A stretch of DNA of 64,000 nucleotides from UBA7803 sp040219935 (GTDB taxonomy: Bacteria > Pseudomonadota > Gammaproteobacteria > Pseudomonadales > Azotimanducaceae), in the NCBI GenBank assembly GCA_040219935.1, contig JAVJUA010000048.1:218263-282262 (forward strand), in the 5' to 3' direction. Shown here in pieces: positions 1 to 8,789 of this stretch. The notes under the pieces were generated by a model that was given only the letters and a program-made list of their open reading frames with translations, searched no databases and was not told where the DNA came from. How positions within the stretch are numbered: the stretch's first letter is position 1; the number at the start of each line of letters is the position of its first letter. Both the position numbers and the translations under genes were made by a program.

Positions 1-2
1 GG

Positions 3-452
3 CTGCTCGGCGACCACGTCAGCATGGCGCTGGAGCTGGGCGAGGACGTGGGCCGCGTCGACGCGGAGCCCGGCGAGATCGAGCAGATCATCGTCAACCT
101 CTGCCTCAACGCCCGGGACGCCATGCCGGAAGGCGGCCGCATCGTGGTGCGGACGTCGCTGCGCGACGCTGCGGTGGCGCCGCCGGCGGTGCAGACCAGG
201 CTGGCGCCGGGACGCCATGCCGTGCTGGAGGTGCAGGACGAGGGGGTCGGCATGGCCGCCGAGGTGGAGCAGCACATCTTCGAGCCGTTCTTCACCACCA
301 AGGACGTGGGCGCCGGCAGCGGCCTCGGGTTGTCTATCGTCTACGGCATCGTCGAGCAGCGCCGCGGGGCGATCGAGGTGCGCACCATGCCGGGTGCCGG
401 GACGGCCATGGCGGTCTGGCTGCCGGAAGCGACTGCTACTGCTGACGCTTGA
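3..452 (+). CDS. sensor histidine kinase, C-terminal ATPase part (cut by left edge)
   Basis: Only the C-terminal part of this protein lies in the window; the frame is open to the left edge. It is the HATPase_c domain of a sensor histidine kinase, which binds ATP and phosphorylates a histidine located upstream. The N box reads NLCLNARDAM, the G1 box DEGVGM, the F box EPFFTTK, and the G2 box GSGLGLS, all in the usual order. The sequence stops soon after the ATPase domain, so no receiver domain follows. It resembles the ATPase domain of the hybrid kinase at 52328. The signal sensed and the partner regulator are outside the window. The next gene starts 59 bases downstream on the same strand, so co-transcription is possible. 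Confidence 0.9.
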   Translation: MLGDHVSMALELGEDVGRVDAEPGEIEQIIVNLCLNARDAMPEGGRIVVRTSLRDAAVAPPAVQTRLAPGRHAVLEVQDEGVGMAAEVEQHIFEPFFTTKDVGAGSGLGLSIVYGIVEQRRGAIEVRTMPGAGTAMAVWLPEATATADA

Positions 453-511
453 AATTTCCGGCAGGGACCCTATGTTGGCGGCTCTGCACCAAGCGGCGAG
501 ATGACCCATCC

Positions 512-1429
512 ATGATCGAAGCGGATCAGCTCAGTCGGCGCTACGGCGGCTTCCTAGCCGTCAACGAGGTTTCCTTCGCCATCGGCCATGGGGAGATCGT
601 CGGCCTGCTCGGTCACAACGGGGCCGGCAAGACCACCATCATGAAGATGCTCACCGGCTACCTGGAGCCGAGCGCAGGCGCGGTGCGTATCGACGGCACC
701 ACGGTGGAGGACCACAGGCAGCAGGTGCAGCGGCAGATCGGCTACCTGCCCGAGAACCTGCCGCTGTATCCCGAGCTGACGGTGGTGGACTACCTGACCT
801 ACGCCGCCGGCCTGCGCGGCGTCGATGCCGCTGTGGCGGTGCCCCGGGTGATCGAGGCCACGGAGCTCGGCGGCAAGGCGTTCGACGCCATCGCCACGTT
901 GTCCCGGGGCTACAAGCAGCGTCTCGGGGTGGCGCAGGCCATCCTGCACGAGCCGCGCTTTCTGATTCTCGACGAACCCACCAACGGCCTCGACCCGGGT
1001 CAGACCCAGCACATGCGGTCTCTGATCAAGCGGTTGTCGGCGCAGGCCACGGTCATCCTCTCGACCCACATCATGCAGGAGGTCAATGCGGTCTGCGATC
1101 GGGTGCTGATCCTGCGCAACGGCGTGCTGGCGCTGGACGAGCGCCTCGAGGCGCTGCGCGACAGCAACCGCCTGCAGGTGCGCAGCGCCATCGGCGCCGA
1201 ACTCGGGACGCTGCTCGAGTCGGTGCCCGGCGTTCGCCGCTGGCAGCGGCTCGACCAGGGCGGCTGGGAGATCGAGACCGAGGGCACGGCCGACCAGGTA
1301 GCGGGGCGGGTCGCCGTGGCGCTGGTGGGCGCGGGGATGCCGATCTATGAGCTGGCATCGGCCCAGCGCGATCTGGAATCGGTGTTTCGCGAGGTGAACG
1401 AATCGGAGGGTGAGCTGCATGCGGTTTGA
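512..1429 (+). CDS. ABC transporter ATP-binding protein (GldA-like)
   Basis: This 305-residue ATPase powers an ABC-2 type exporter. Walker A (GHNGAGKTT) is at residues 34-42, the signature region (LSRGYKQR) near 130, and Walker B (LILDEPTNGLDP) near 151. The C-terminal 80 residues form the small extra domain typical of ABC-2 ATPases. An in-frame ATG lies upstream at 449, but homology starts at MIEADQL, so the ATG at 512 is chosen. The 3' end overlaps the permease gene, and the third gene overlaps that one, which makes a tight three-gene operon. GldA-type ATPases are named for Bacteroidetes gliding, but relatives are common in proteobacteria, where the cargo is unknown. Confidence 0.93.
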   Translation: MIEADQLSRRYGGFLAVNEVSFAIGHGEIVGLLGHNGAGKTTIMKMLTGYLEPSAGAVRIDGTTVEDHRQQVQRQIGYLPENLPLYPELTVVDYLTYAAGLRGVDAAVAVPRVIEATELGGKAFDAIATLSRGYKQRLGVAQAILHEPRFLILDEPTNGLDPGQTQHMRSLIKRLSAQATVILSTHIMQEVNAVCDRVLILRNGVLALDERLEALRDSNRLQVRSAIGAELGTLLESVPGVRRWQRLDQGGWEIETEGTADQVAGRVAVALVGAGMPIYELASAQRDLESVFREVNESEGELHAV

Positions 1430-4361
1430 CATGATCCGGAGGATCGCACGCAAGGAGCTGACCCTGTTCTTCGCGTCGCCCATCGGCTATCTGTTCCTGC
1501 TCGCGTTCCTGGCCGTCACCCTGTTCGTGTTCTTCTGGGGCGAGGCCTACTTCGCCCGCAACATCGCCGACGTCCGGCCCATGTTCGAGTGGATGCCGGT
1601 GCTGCTCATCTTCCTGTGCGCGGCCATCACCATGCGGATGTGGAGCGAGGAGCGGCGCACCGGCACCCTCGAGTTCGTCGCCACCCTGCCGGTCAGCGGC
1701 TGGGAGTTCGTGGTGGGCAAGTTCCTCGCCTGCTGGGCGCTGCTGGCCGTGGCCCTGCTGCTGACCCTTCCGCTGCCGGTCAGCGTGGCGCTGATCGCGC
1801 AGCTCGACTGGGGTCCGGTGCTGGCCGGTTACCTGGCGGCCATGCTGCTGGGCGGCGCCTATCTCGCCATCGGCCTGTTCGTCAGCGCCCGCACCGACAG
1901 TCAGATCGTCAGCCTGATCCTGGCCTCGTTCGGCGCGGGCGTGTTCTATCTGCTCGGCAGTCCGGTGCTCACCGATCTGGTGAGCGGGTTCTGGGCCGAA
2001 CTGCTGCGCGGCCTCGGCAGCGGCTCCCGGTTCGAGTCCATCACCCGCGGCGTGCTGGACGCCCGCGACCTCTACTACTACGTGTCGCTGGCGCTGGTGT
2101 TCCTGACCCTGAACGTCTATGCCCTGGAGGTGCAGCGCTGGTCTGCCGGGGCGTCGAGCCGCCGCCACCGGACCTGGATGCTGGCCACCGGCCTGCTGGT
2201 GGCGAACCTGCTCGCCGCCAACCTCTGGCTGGGCCAGCTCACCGGATTGCGCGTCGACGTCACCCAGGGACGCATCTACTCCATCTCGGACGCCACCCGC
2301 AGCTATCTGGCCCAGCTCAAGGAGCCGCTGCTGATTCGCGGCTACTTCAGCGCCAAGACGCACCCGTTGCTGGCGCCGCTGGTGCCACAGCTTCGCGATC
2401 TGCTCGAGGAGTACGCCATCGCCGGCGGCGATCGGGTGCGGGTTGAGGTGATCGACCCGGTGGCCCATCCGGAGCTCGAGGACGAGGCCAACAGCAAGTA
2501 CGGCATCCGGCCGGTGCCGTTCCAGGTCGCCGACCGGTACCAGTCGAGCCTGGTGAATTCCTACTTCGACGTGCTGGTCAGCTACGGCGATCAGCACGAG
2601 GTGCTCGGCTTTCGCGACCTCATCGAGGTGAAGGTGATCAGCGACTCCGAGCTGGACGTGCAGCTTCGCAATCCCGAGTTCGATCTGACCCGCGCCATCA
2701 AGAAGGTGCTGTACGGGTTCCAGGGCGGCGGCGGCCTGTTCGAGAACATCCAGCAACCGGTGCGCTTCGTCGGCTACCTGTCGGCCAACTCGGTGCTGCC
2801 GCCGGCGCTGGCGGAGTACCGCCAGGTGCTGGCAGGCGTGCTGGAAGACCTCGGCGCCGAAGGCGGCGAGAAGTTCTCCGCCGAGATCGTCGATCCCGAG
2901 GCCGGTGACGGCAGCCTCGCGGCCGAGATCGAGGAGCGATATGGCTTCCGGCCCATGGCCGCGAGCCTGTTCGACCTGAACCAGTTCTACTTCTACATGA
3001 CCCTCGGTGACGGCGACACGCTGCTGCAGATCCCGCTGCCGGACACGCTCACCGCCGAGGCCACCCGGCGCGGCATCGAGGAGGGCCTGAAGCGCTTTGC
3101 CGATGGGCTGCTGAAGTCCGTGGCGCTGTCGGCGCCGCAGGCGCCGCCGTCGATGATGGGCATGCCGCAGCCGGCGGCCGGCAACAGCTTCACCCAGCTG
3201 CGCGACTTCCTGAGCCAGGATTTCAACGTGGTGGACGCCGACCTGGACAGCGGCCGTGCGCCTGAGGCCGCGGCCGTACTGCTGGTGCTGGATCCGCAGG
3301 GGCTCGACGAGCGGGCCGTGTTCGCGGTCGACCAGTTCCTGATGAAGGGCGGCACCGTGGTGGTGGCCACCGGCGGCTACTCCGCCAGCCTCGACCAGCG
3401 CACGCTGACCGCGGTGCCGCGCACCTCGGGCCTCGAGGACTGGCTTGCCCAGCATGGCGTCAGCATCGGCGACGGCCTGGTGATGGATCCGCAGAACGCG
3501 GCGTTTCCGGCTCCGGTGACGCGGCAGGTGGGCGGCTTCAGCTTCCAGGAGCTGGTGATGCTCGACTACCCGTACTTCGTCGATGTCCGGCCGCCGGGGC
3601 TGAACCCCGACATCGGCATCACGGCGGCGCTGCCCCAGGTCACCGTCACCTGGGCATCGCCGCTGACGGCGCAGGTACCTGACGGCGCCGCCATCACCGT
3701 CACGCCGTTGCTCACCAGCTCGCCCGGAAGCTGGATCTCCACCGACCCCGACGTCATGCCGCGCATCACCGACGACGGGCTGTCCGGGTTCACCCCGAGC
3801 GGCGATGCAGGTGCCCGTACCCTCGGGGTCATGCTGGAGGGCCGGTTCACCTCTGCGTTCGCCGGTGAGCGCTCGCCGCTGCTGGCGGCCGTGGAGTCGG
3901 ACGTCGGTGCCGATGAGGACCGGGAGACCGATATCGACGCCGCCACGCTGGATGAAGCCGAACCGGTGTCCACCGAAGACCGGCTGGGCGTGGTCAGCAG
4001 CGTGATCGAGCGCTCGCCGGAGTCGGCCCGCCTGATCGTGGTGGGCTCCAACGACTTTCTGGCGGATCAGGTGCTGCGCGTGATCGGCTCGGCCGAAGGC
4101 ACGATCTATGGCAACAGCCTGAACCTGGTGGCCAATATGGCCGACTGGGCAGTGGAAGACAGCAGCCTCCTCGACATTCGCGCGCGCGGACGCTTCAACC
4201 GCACGCTGCCGCCGCTGGAGACCACCCAGCAGGCCGGCATGGAGGCGCTCAACTACGCGGCCGCACTGATCGGCGTGGCGCTGGTGTTCGGCTGGCACCG
4301 GCGTCGGGTGCGCCGCGACCAACGGACCTATCGGCAATGGCTCAAGGAGGATGCGGCATGA
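1419..4361 (+). CDS. ABC-2 permease fused to GldG-like auxiliary domain
   Basis: This is a 980-residue inner-membrane protein. About 230 N-terminal residues form an ABC-2 permease with six hydrophobic segments. A further membrane segment follows near residue 255, then a large extracytoplasmic GldG/ABC_transp_aux-type region, and a last membrane anchor sits near the C-terminus before a basic tail. In many bacteria permease (GldF) and auxiliary protein (GldG) are separate genes; here they are one polypeptide. A GTG at 1410 is also in frame, but GGAGG at 1405-1409 is well placed for the ATG at 1419. It overlaps the ATPase gene by 11 bases and the DUF4340 gene by 4. It probably forms the membrane part of an exporter or envelope-remodelling complex of unknown substrate. 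Confidence 0.9.
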   Translation: MRFDMIRRIARKELTLFFASPIGYLFLLAFLAVTLFVFFWGEAYFARNIADVRPMFEWMPVLLIFLCAAITMRMWSEERRTGTLEFVATLPVSGWEFVVGKFLACWALLAVALLLTLPLPVSVALIAQLDWGPVLAGYLAAMLLGGAYLAIGLFVSARTDSQIVSLILASFGAGVFYLLGSPVLTDLVSGFWAELLRGLGSGSRFESITRGVLDARDLYYYVSLALVFLTLNVYALEVQRWSAGASSRRHRTWMLATGLLVANLLAANLWLGQLTGLRVDVTQGRIYSISDATRSYLAQLKEPLLIRGYFSAKTHPLLAPLVPQLRDLLEEYAIAGGDRVRVEVIDPVAHPELEDEANSKYGIRPVPFQVADRYQSSLVNSYFDVLVSYGDQHEVLGFRDLIEVKVISDSELDVQLRNPEFDLTRAIKKVLYGFQGGGGLFENIQQPVRFVGYLSANSVLPPALAEYRQVLAGVLEDLGAEGGEKFSAEIVDPEAGDGSLAAEIEERYGFRPMAASLFDLNQFYFYMTLGDGDTLLQIPLPDTLTAEATRRGIEEGLKRFADGLLKSVALSAPQAPPSMMGMPQPAAGNSFTQLRDFLSQDFNVVDADLDSGRAPEAAAVLLVLDPQGLDERAVFAVDQFLMKGGTVVVATGGYSASLDQRTLTAVPRTSGLEDWLAQHGVSIGDGLVMDPQNAAFPAPVTRQVGGFSFQELVMLDYPYFVDVRPPGLNPDIGITAALPQVTVTWASPLTAQVPDGAAITVTPLLTSSPGSWISTDPDVMPRITDDGLSGFTPSGDAGARTLGVMLEGRFTSAFAGERSPLLAAVESDVGADEDRETDIDAATLDEAEPVSTEDRLGVVSSVIERSPESARLIVVGSNDFLADQVLRVIGSAEGTIYGNSLNLVANMADWAVEDSSLLDIRARGRFNRTLPPLETTQQAGMEALNYAAALIGVALVFGWHRRRVRRDQRTYRQWLKEDAA

Positions 4362-5260
4362 GCGGGCGGGTCGGCATGCTCGGCGTCGTGCTGGCACTGC
4401 AGCTCGCGGTGGCCGGCGTGCTGCTGCTCACCGCGCGCGGCGGCGGCGATGCACAGGGAGGACCATTGCTCACCTTTGCCGCGGCAGAGGTGGATGCCAT
4501 CGAGCTGCACGACGGTGCCGGCCAGTCGGTAGCGCTCGACCGGGTCGGCGATGGCTGGCAGCTTGCCGACGGACACCCGGCCGACGCCGCCAAGGTGACG
4601 GAGCTGCTGGAACGGCTGTCGGCGCTGGAGGCGGCGTGGCCGGTAGCGACGACGGCGGCGGCCGCCGATCGCTTCGAGGTCTCGGCGGACAGCCACCAGC
4701 GGCAGCTGATCCTGCGCGCCGGCGAGCGGACCCTGGCCGACGCCTACTTCGGCACCTCGCCCGGATTTCAGCGCGTGCATGCCCGCCGGGCTGACGACGA
4801 GGCCGTGTACAGCGTGGCGCTTTCCAACTACCAGCTGCCGGTGAGCTCGAACGACTGGCTGGATCGCACCCTGCTGCAGCCGCGGGGCGAGCTCACCGCC
4901 GTGGCCAGGGAGGGTGAATGGGCTCTCAGCCGCAGCGACGAGGGGTGGCTGCTGGACGGCGCCGCGGCCGACCAGGAAGCGGCTGCCGACCTGGCGCGGC
5001 GGTTCTCGGAGCTGCGGGTCTCCGGCGTCGCTGCCGGGCTCGGTGACGGCTTCGCGGCGCAGGCCGAGTTCCGTCTCGCCGACGCCGACGGCGACTACCG
5101 GCTGACGCTCCATGCCGATGCCGCAGGCGACGCGTTCCGCCTGACGTCCGATCGTCGCGACGGCGTCTACGAGCTGGCCGCCTTCGTGGCGGAGCCGCTG
5201 CTGCAGGAGGCCGACGGTCTGCGTCCGGGAGACGCGGCCGCATCCAACCTCCCGCCATGA
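4358..5260 (+). CDS. DUF4340 domain-containing protein
   Basis: This 300-residue protein has one N-terminal hydrophobic segment (about residues 5-22), which acts as a signal anchor, and an extracytoplasmic region with the beta-rich repeats of the DUF4340 family. DUF4340 genes commonly follow Gld-type ABC transporter genes, and here the start overlaps the permease stop as ATGA. The upstream in-frame ATG at 4337 lies inside the permease gene and is unlikely. It probably works as the periplasmic partner of the preceding ATPase/permease pair. The biochemical role of the family is not known. Confidence 0.85.
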   Translation: MSGRVGMLGVVLALQLAVAGVLLLTARGGGDAQGGPLLTFAAAEVDAIELHDGAGQSVALDRVGDGWQLADGHPADAAKVTELLERLSALEAAWPVATTAAAADRFEVSADSHQRQLILRAGERTLADAYFGTSPGFQRVHARRADDEAVYSVALSNYQLPVSSNDWLDRTLLQPRGELTAVAREGEWALSRSDEGWLLDGAAADQEAAADLARRFSELRVSGVAAGLGDGFAAQAEFRLADADGDYRLTLHADAAGDAFRLTSDRRDGVYELAAFVAEPLLQEADGLRPGDAAASNLPP

Positions 5261-5312
5261 TCGTTGCATCGTGCCATCCGCTGCGGGCTGCGCCTCCGTC
5301 GAGGTCGTCGGG

Positions 5313-6083
5313 GTGAGCCTGCGGAACGGTCCCGGGCGCGCCACCAGCATCGTTCATACGGATTTCGGGGCCTATCTCAATGGTCTGACGGGCCAGCAGA
5401 ACGGCAACGGCACCCTGGCGTTCTTCGACCTCGACCGCACTCTGATCGCTGGCTACTCGGTATCGGCGCTGGTCTGGGCGCGCCTGCGCAGCGACTCGGT
5501 GCCGCTGCGGCGCCTGCTGTCGGCGGCGATGGCTTTCCTGCGCTATGGGCTGGGCCGCGTCGACTACCACGAGCTGCTGGCCACCACGGTGCGCGACCTG
5601 GGCGGCGAGTCGTCGGCCAAGCTCGAGGCGCTGGGCGAGCGCGCATTCCGGGAGCGCGTGCGCGGCTGGATATATGACGAGGCCCGGGTGCTGGTCGACA
5701 CCCACCGGCGGGCGGGCCATCATCTGGTGATGGTCACCTCGGCGACCCGCTTTCAGGCAGCGCCGGTGGCCCGGGACCTGGGCCTGGACGAGCTGTGCTG
5801 CACCGAAGTGGAGGAGTACCAGGGGGTGATCACCGGGAACGCGCGGCCGTGCTTCGGCGTCGGCAAGCTGGCGGCCGCCGAGCACATTGCCCGCATGCGG
5901 CGTGCCGCCATGGCGCATGCATACTTCTACTCCGACAGCAGCGATGACCTGCCGCTGCTGGAGGCTGTTGGCCGGCCGGTCGTGGTGAACCCGAAGCCGG
6001 CCATGGCCCGCCTGGCGCGCGCCCGGGGCTGGCCCAGCCTGATGTTCCAGCCACCGGGCGGTGCGCCGCCGCCGTCAGCTTGA
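5313..6083 (+). CDS. HAD-IB family hydrolase
   Basis: This is a haloacid-dehalogenase-type phosphatase of subfamily IB (SerB-like). Motif I is DLDRTLIAG near residue 40, motif II is the VTSAT stretch, and the late acidic motif is YSDSSDDLPLL. The helical cap between motifs I and II is of the size expected for subfamily IB. Relatives are often fused to or located near PlsC-type acyltransferases, but no acyltransferase is present here. GTG codons at 5271 and 5313 are both possible; the second has GAGG about 8 bases upstream and is preferred. It is followed by the GST gene with an 8-base gap. The substrate is unknown. Confidence 0.82.
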   Translation: MSLRNGPGRATSIVHTDFGAYLNGLTGQQNGNGTLAFFDLDRTLIAGYSVSALVWARLRSDSVPLRRLLSAAMAFLRYGLGRVDYHELLATTVRDLGGESSAKLEALGERAFRERVRGWIYDEARVLVDTHRRAGHHLVMVTSATRFQAAPVARDLGLDELCCTEVEEYQGVITGNARPCFGVGKLAAAEHIARMRRAAMAHAYFYSDSSDDLPLLEAVGRPVVVNPKPAMARLARARGWPSLMFQPPGGAPPPSA

Positions 6084-6091
6084 GGAGCGAC

Positions 6092-6712
6092 ATGTACGAC
6101 CTGTATACCTGGGCCACGCCGAACGGCCGCAAGATCTCCATCATGCTCGAGGAGCTGGGGCTGCCATACACGGTGCATCCCGTGGACCTCGGCCAGGGCG
6201 AGCAGCTTACGCCGGAGTTCCGCCGCATCAGTCCCAACGGCAAGATCCCCGCCATCGTCGATCGCAGCGACAACCGCTCGCTGATGGAGTCCGGCGCGAT
6301 CCTTCTCTACCTGGCTGAACGTCACGACCGGTTCTGGGGCGATGACCGCTGGCAGACGGTGGAGTGGCTGATGCTGCAGATGGGCGGGGTGGGTCCCATG
6401 CTCGGCCAGGCCCACCACTTCCTGCACTTCAATCCGGGCCTGGACCCGTATGCCGAGACCCGCTTCCGCACCGAGGCGCGCCGCCTCTACGGGGTGCTGG
6501 ACGATCGCCTGACGCGGCGCGACTTCCTGTCGGGCAGCTACTCCATCGCCGACATCGCCACCTGGCCGTGGATCTCTCGCTACGAGTGGCAGGGCATCGA
6601 CTGGGAGGAGTTCCCGCACCTCAAGCGCTGGTATCTGCAGATTGCCGATCGGCCCGCGGTGCAGCGCGGCTACGACGTTCCCCACAAGGTCAACGAGATC
6701 CCGCGGCCGTGA
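6092..6712 (+). CDS. glutathione S-transferase family protein (YfcG/YghU-like)
   Basis: This 206-residue protein has an N-terminal thioredoxin-fold domain followed by an all-helical C-terminal domain. The N-terminal segment (MYDLYTWATPNGRK) and the later SPNGKIPAI match Nu-class enzymes such as YfcG and YghU, which act as glutathione-dependent disulfide-bond reductases and peroxidases and use a TPNG motif rather than a catalytic Cys or Ser. The ESGAILLYLAE stretch is the usual glutathione-binding turn. A TTG at 6080 is in frame, but the AGGAG at 6083-6087 sits just before the ATG at 6092, which is taken as the start. The protein is cytoplasmic and probably takes part in thiol redox defence. 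Confidence 0.88.
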   Translation: MYDLYTWATPNGRKISIMLEELGLPYTVHPVDLGQGEQLTPEFRRISPNGKIPAIVDRSDNRSLMESGAILLYLAERHDRFWGDDRWQTVEWLMLQMGGVGPMLGQAHHFLHFNPGLDPYAETRFRTEARRLYGVLDDRLTRRDFLSGSYSIADIATWPWISRYEWQGIDWEEFPHLKRWYLQIADRPAVQRGYDVPHKVNEIPRP

Positions 6713-6777
6713 TGCCACCCGGGGCCATGCCCCGCGCCTTCAGCCCGCGTTCAGCCAGGGCCCGCCAGACTGTGGCG

Positions 6778-7458
6778 ATGATGCCGGCCCTGCTTCGAAC
6801 CATCGCGCTGCTCACGGCCCTGCTGCTGCCGGCCGTGGCCGCCGCTTCGGCACCTGCGGAGACACTCCTGCGCTACCGGGCCTTCGTGGCCGGCGCGCCG
6901 GTGGGTGAGGCCGAGGTCACGGTGCGGGTGGCCGACGGCGAGTACCAGGTGCGGGGCCAGGCGTCGTCGAACAGCTTTCTGTCTGCCTTCTCGCCCTGGC
7001 GCAACGCCTTCGCCGCCACCGGCCGCATCGACGCCGACGGCCACGCACCCGCCGAGTTCGGCTATCAGGAGCGCAGCGGCCGCGACAGCCGCGACGTTTC
7101 GGCGCGCGACGGCGAGGTGCTGGTGATCAAGAACGGCAGGCCGCGCTCGCAGCATCCCATACCCGATGGCCTGGACGTGGTCAGCGCGCTGTTCGTGGCG
7201 CCTGGATGCGACGGCGATCGGGTGCTGCACACCGGTCGCCACGCCTATCGGCTCCTGCATCTTGCCGAGACCGATCGCGGCTGCCGTTACCGCGTCAGCG
7301 ACGAAGACGACTCGACCTTCGACGTCGAGCTCAGCTTCGGTCACCGGGATGGCCTGCGGGTACCCGAGCGCATCACCGTGTACGCCTGGGTGACCGGGTG
7401 GGTAGAGCTGCAGCCGGCGCCGCCACAGACCACTGCAGCGCTGCGTCCGAAGCGGTAG
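6778..7458 (+). CDS. DUF3108 domain-containing exported protein
   Basis: This 226-residue protein carries a clear Sec signal peptide (basic start, hydrophobic stretch of Leu/Ala, cleavage near residue 24) and matches the DUF3108 pattern: a periplasmic beta-rich protein with an early LLRYRAFVAG-type strand and a C-terminal RVPERITVYAW strand. The function of the family is not established. The two adjacent ATG codons at 6778 and 6781 are equivalent candidates. The open frame continues far upstream through the GST gene, but that extension reads as a shadow. The stop codon overlaps a TAGAAT hexamer that may be the -10 element for the thiolase gene. Confidence 0.8.
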   Translation: MMPALLRTIALLTALLLPAVAAASAPAETLLRYRAFVAGAPVGEAEVTVRVADGEYQVRGQASSNSFLSAFSPWRNAFAATGRIDADGHAPAEFGYQERSGRDSRDVSARDGEVLVIKNGRPRSQHPIPDGLDVVSALFVAPGCDGDRVLHTGRHAYRLLHLAETDRGCRYRVSDEDDSTFDVELSFGHRDGLRVPERITVYAWVTGWVELQPAPPQTTAALRPKR

Positions 7459-7461
7459 AAT
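7456..7461 (+). promoter_or_regulatory. possible -10 element for the thiolase gene
   Basis: TAGAAT overlaps the stop codon of the DUF3108 gene and lies 38 bases before the thiolase ATG. It fits a sigma-70 -10 hexamer, but no convincing -35 hexamer is visible at the right distance, so this is tentative. Confidence 0.3.
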
Positions 7462-7499
7462 TCCCGCCTTTGTCCGACATCGAAAGCGGGAGACTCATC

Positions 7500-8729
7500 A
7501 TGCGTGAAGCCTGGATCATCGACGCCGTTCGTTCGCCCCGTGGCCGCGGCAAGCCCGGGGTGGGCAGCCTCAGCCACATTCATCCGCAGCGCTGCCTGGC
7601 CCAGGTGCTGAACGGGCTCAAGGACAGGGTGGGCTTCGACCCGGCCGACATCGAGGACGTGGTGGCCGGCTGCGGCACCGGCAGCGGTGATCACGCCCAC
7701 GACATCGCCCGCATGTCCGTGCTCGACGCCGGCTGGCCGATCTCGGTCACCGGCGTGACCCTGCACCGCTTCTGCGGCAGCGGCCAGCAGGCGGTGAACT
7801 TCGCCGCCATGGGCGTCATGTCGGGTCAGCAGGAGGCGGTGGTGGCCGGCGGCGTCGAGTTCATGTCCCGCTACGCGCCGGTGCACGCCAACGGCTTCCA
7901 TGCCAACAACGAGCATCTGCTGGGCCTGCACCCGCAGATCCCCCAGGGCATCTCGGCGGACCTGATCGCCACCATCGAGGGCTTCAGCCGCGAGGACGTG
8001 GACCGCTACGCGGTGGAAAGCCAGGCCCGGGCGCTGGCCTCCATCGAAGCCGGGCGTTTCAAGCACGCGCTGGTGCCCATCTACAACGACGACGGCTCCC
8101 TGGCGCTTGACCGGGACGAGCACGTGCGCCCGGGCACCACGCTGGAGAGCCTCGAGGGCCTGAAGGCGTCGTTCGAGGCCCTGGGCGGCAAGCCGGTGGA
8201 CGGCTTCCCGAAGCCGTTCGACGACATGGCGAAGGACAAGTACCCGCAGATCGACCGCGTTCGCCACGTGCATCACGCCGGCAACTCGTCCGGCGTCGTG
8301 GACGGTGCCAGCGCCGTGCTGGTGGTGAGCCCCGAGTACGCCAAGGCCCACGGCCTGAAGCCGCGGGCGCGCATCCGCATGACGGCCACCGCCGGCACCG
8401 AGCCGCTGATCATGCTGACAGCGCCGGGACCGGCCGCGCAGAACTGCCTGAAGAAGGCGGGCATGACCAGGAACGACATCGATCTCTGGGAGATCAACGA
8501 GGCGTTCGCGGCGGTGGTGCTCAAGTTCATGAAGGACCTGGATGTGTCCCACGACGTCGTCAACGTCGACGGCGGCGCCATCGCCCTCGGGCATCCCATC
8601 GGTGCCACCGGCGGCATGCTGATCGGCACCGCCATCGACACCATGGAGCGCCTGGACAAGTCCACGGCCCTGGTAGCCATGTGCACCGGTGGCGGCATGG
8701 GTACCGCCACGATCCTGGAGCGCATGTAG
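7500..8729 (+). CDS. acetyl-CoA C-acyltransferase (thiolase)
   Basis: This 409-residue enzyme catalyses the thiolytic cleavage of 3-ketoacyl-CoA or the reverse condensation of acyl-CoAs. The active-site Cys is C92 in FCGSGQQA, the His is H365 in GHPIGATGG, and the second Cys is C395 in CTGGGMG, so all three catalytic elements are intact. The size is normal for a thiolase. The ATG is preceded by a purine-rich GGGAGA. It is probably cytoplasmic and acts in beta-oxidation or acetoacetyl-CoA metabolism. No FadB-type hydratase/dehydrogenase is adjacent, so the gene is not in a classical fadBA operon and the chain-length preference is open. A strong hairpin follows the stop. Confidence 0.93.
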   Translation: MREAWIIDAVRSPRGRGKPGVGSLSHIHPQRCLAQVLNGLKDRVGFDPADIEDVVAGCGTGSGDHAHDIARMSVLDAGWPISVTGVTLHRFCGSGQQAVNFAAMGVMSGQQEAVVAGGVEFMSRYAPVHANGFHANNEHLLGLHPQIPQGISADLIATIEGFSREDVDRYAVESQARALASIEAGRFKHALVPIYNDDGSLALDRDEHVRPGTTLESLEGLKASFEALGGKPVDGFPKPFDDMAKDKYPQIDRVRHVHHAGNSSGVVDGASAVLVVSPEYAKAHGLKPRARIRMTATAGTEPLIMLTAPGPAAQNCLKKAGMTRNDIDLWEINEAFAAVVLKFMKDLDVSHDVVNVDGGAIALGHPIGATGGMLIGTAIDTMERLDKSTALVAMCTGGGMGTATILERM

Positions 8730-8737
8730 GCATGGAC

Positions 8738-8769
8738 GGCCCCGAGCTGCCCGACGGCGGCTCGGGGCC
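8738..8769 (+). terminator. hairpin after thiolase gene, likely terminator
   Basis: A perfect 10-bp stem (GGCCCCGAGC pairing with GCTCGGGGCC) surrounds a 12-base loop, 8 bases after the thiolase stop and before the LysR gene. A T-tract is absent, so termination strength is uncertain. Confidence 0.55.
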
Positions 8770-8789
8770 CTCCGCCATGCGGACACACG

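Noticed and set aside
2026..2045. GGTTCGAGTCC, similar to a tRNA T-loop
   Set aside because: It is inside the permease coding region and no acceptor or anticodon stem can be formed around it.
1083..4397. Open frame of 1104 codons on the minus strand under the ABC permease gene
   Set aside because: His/Gln/Arg-rich antisense translation without motifs; the plus-strand protein has clear domains.
8738..8769. Hairpin as a riboswitch or small RNA
   Set aside because: A simple perfect stem just after a stop codon is better explained as a terminator.
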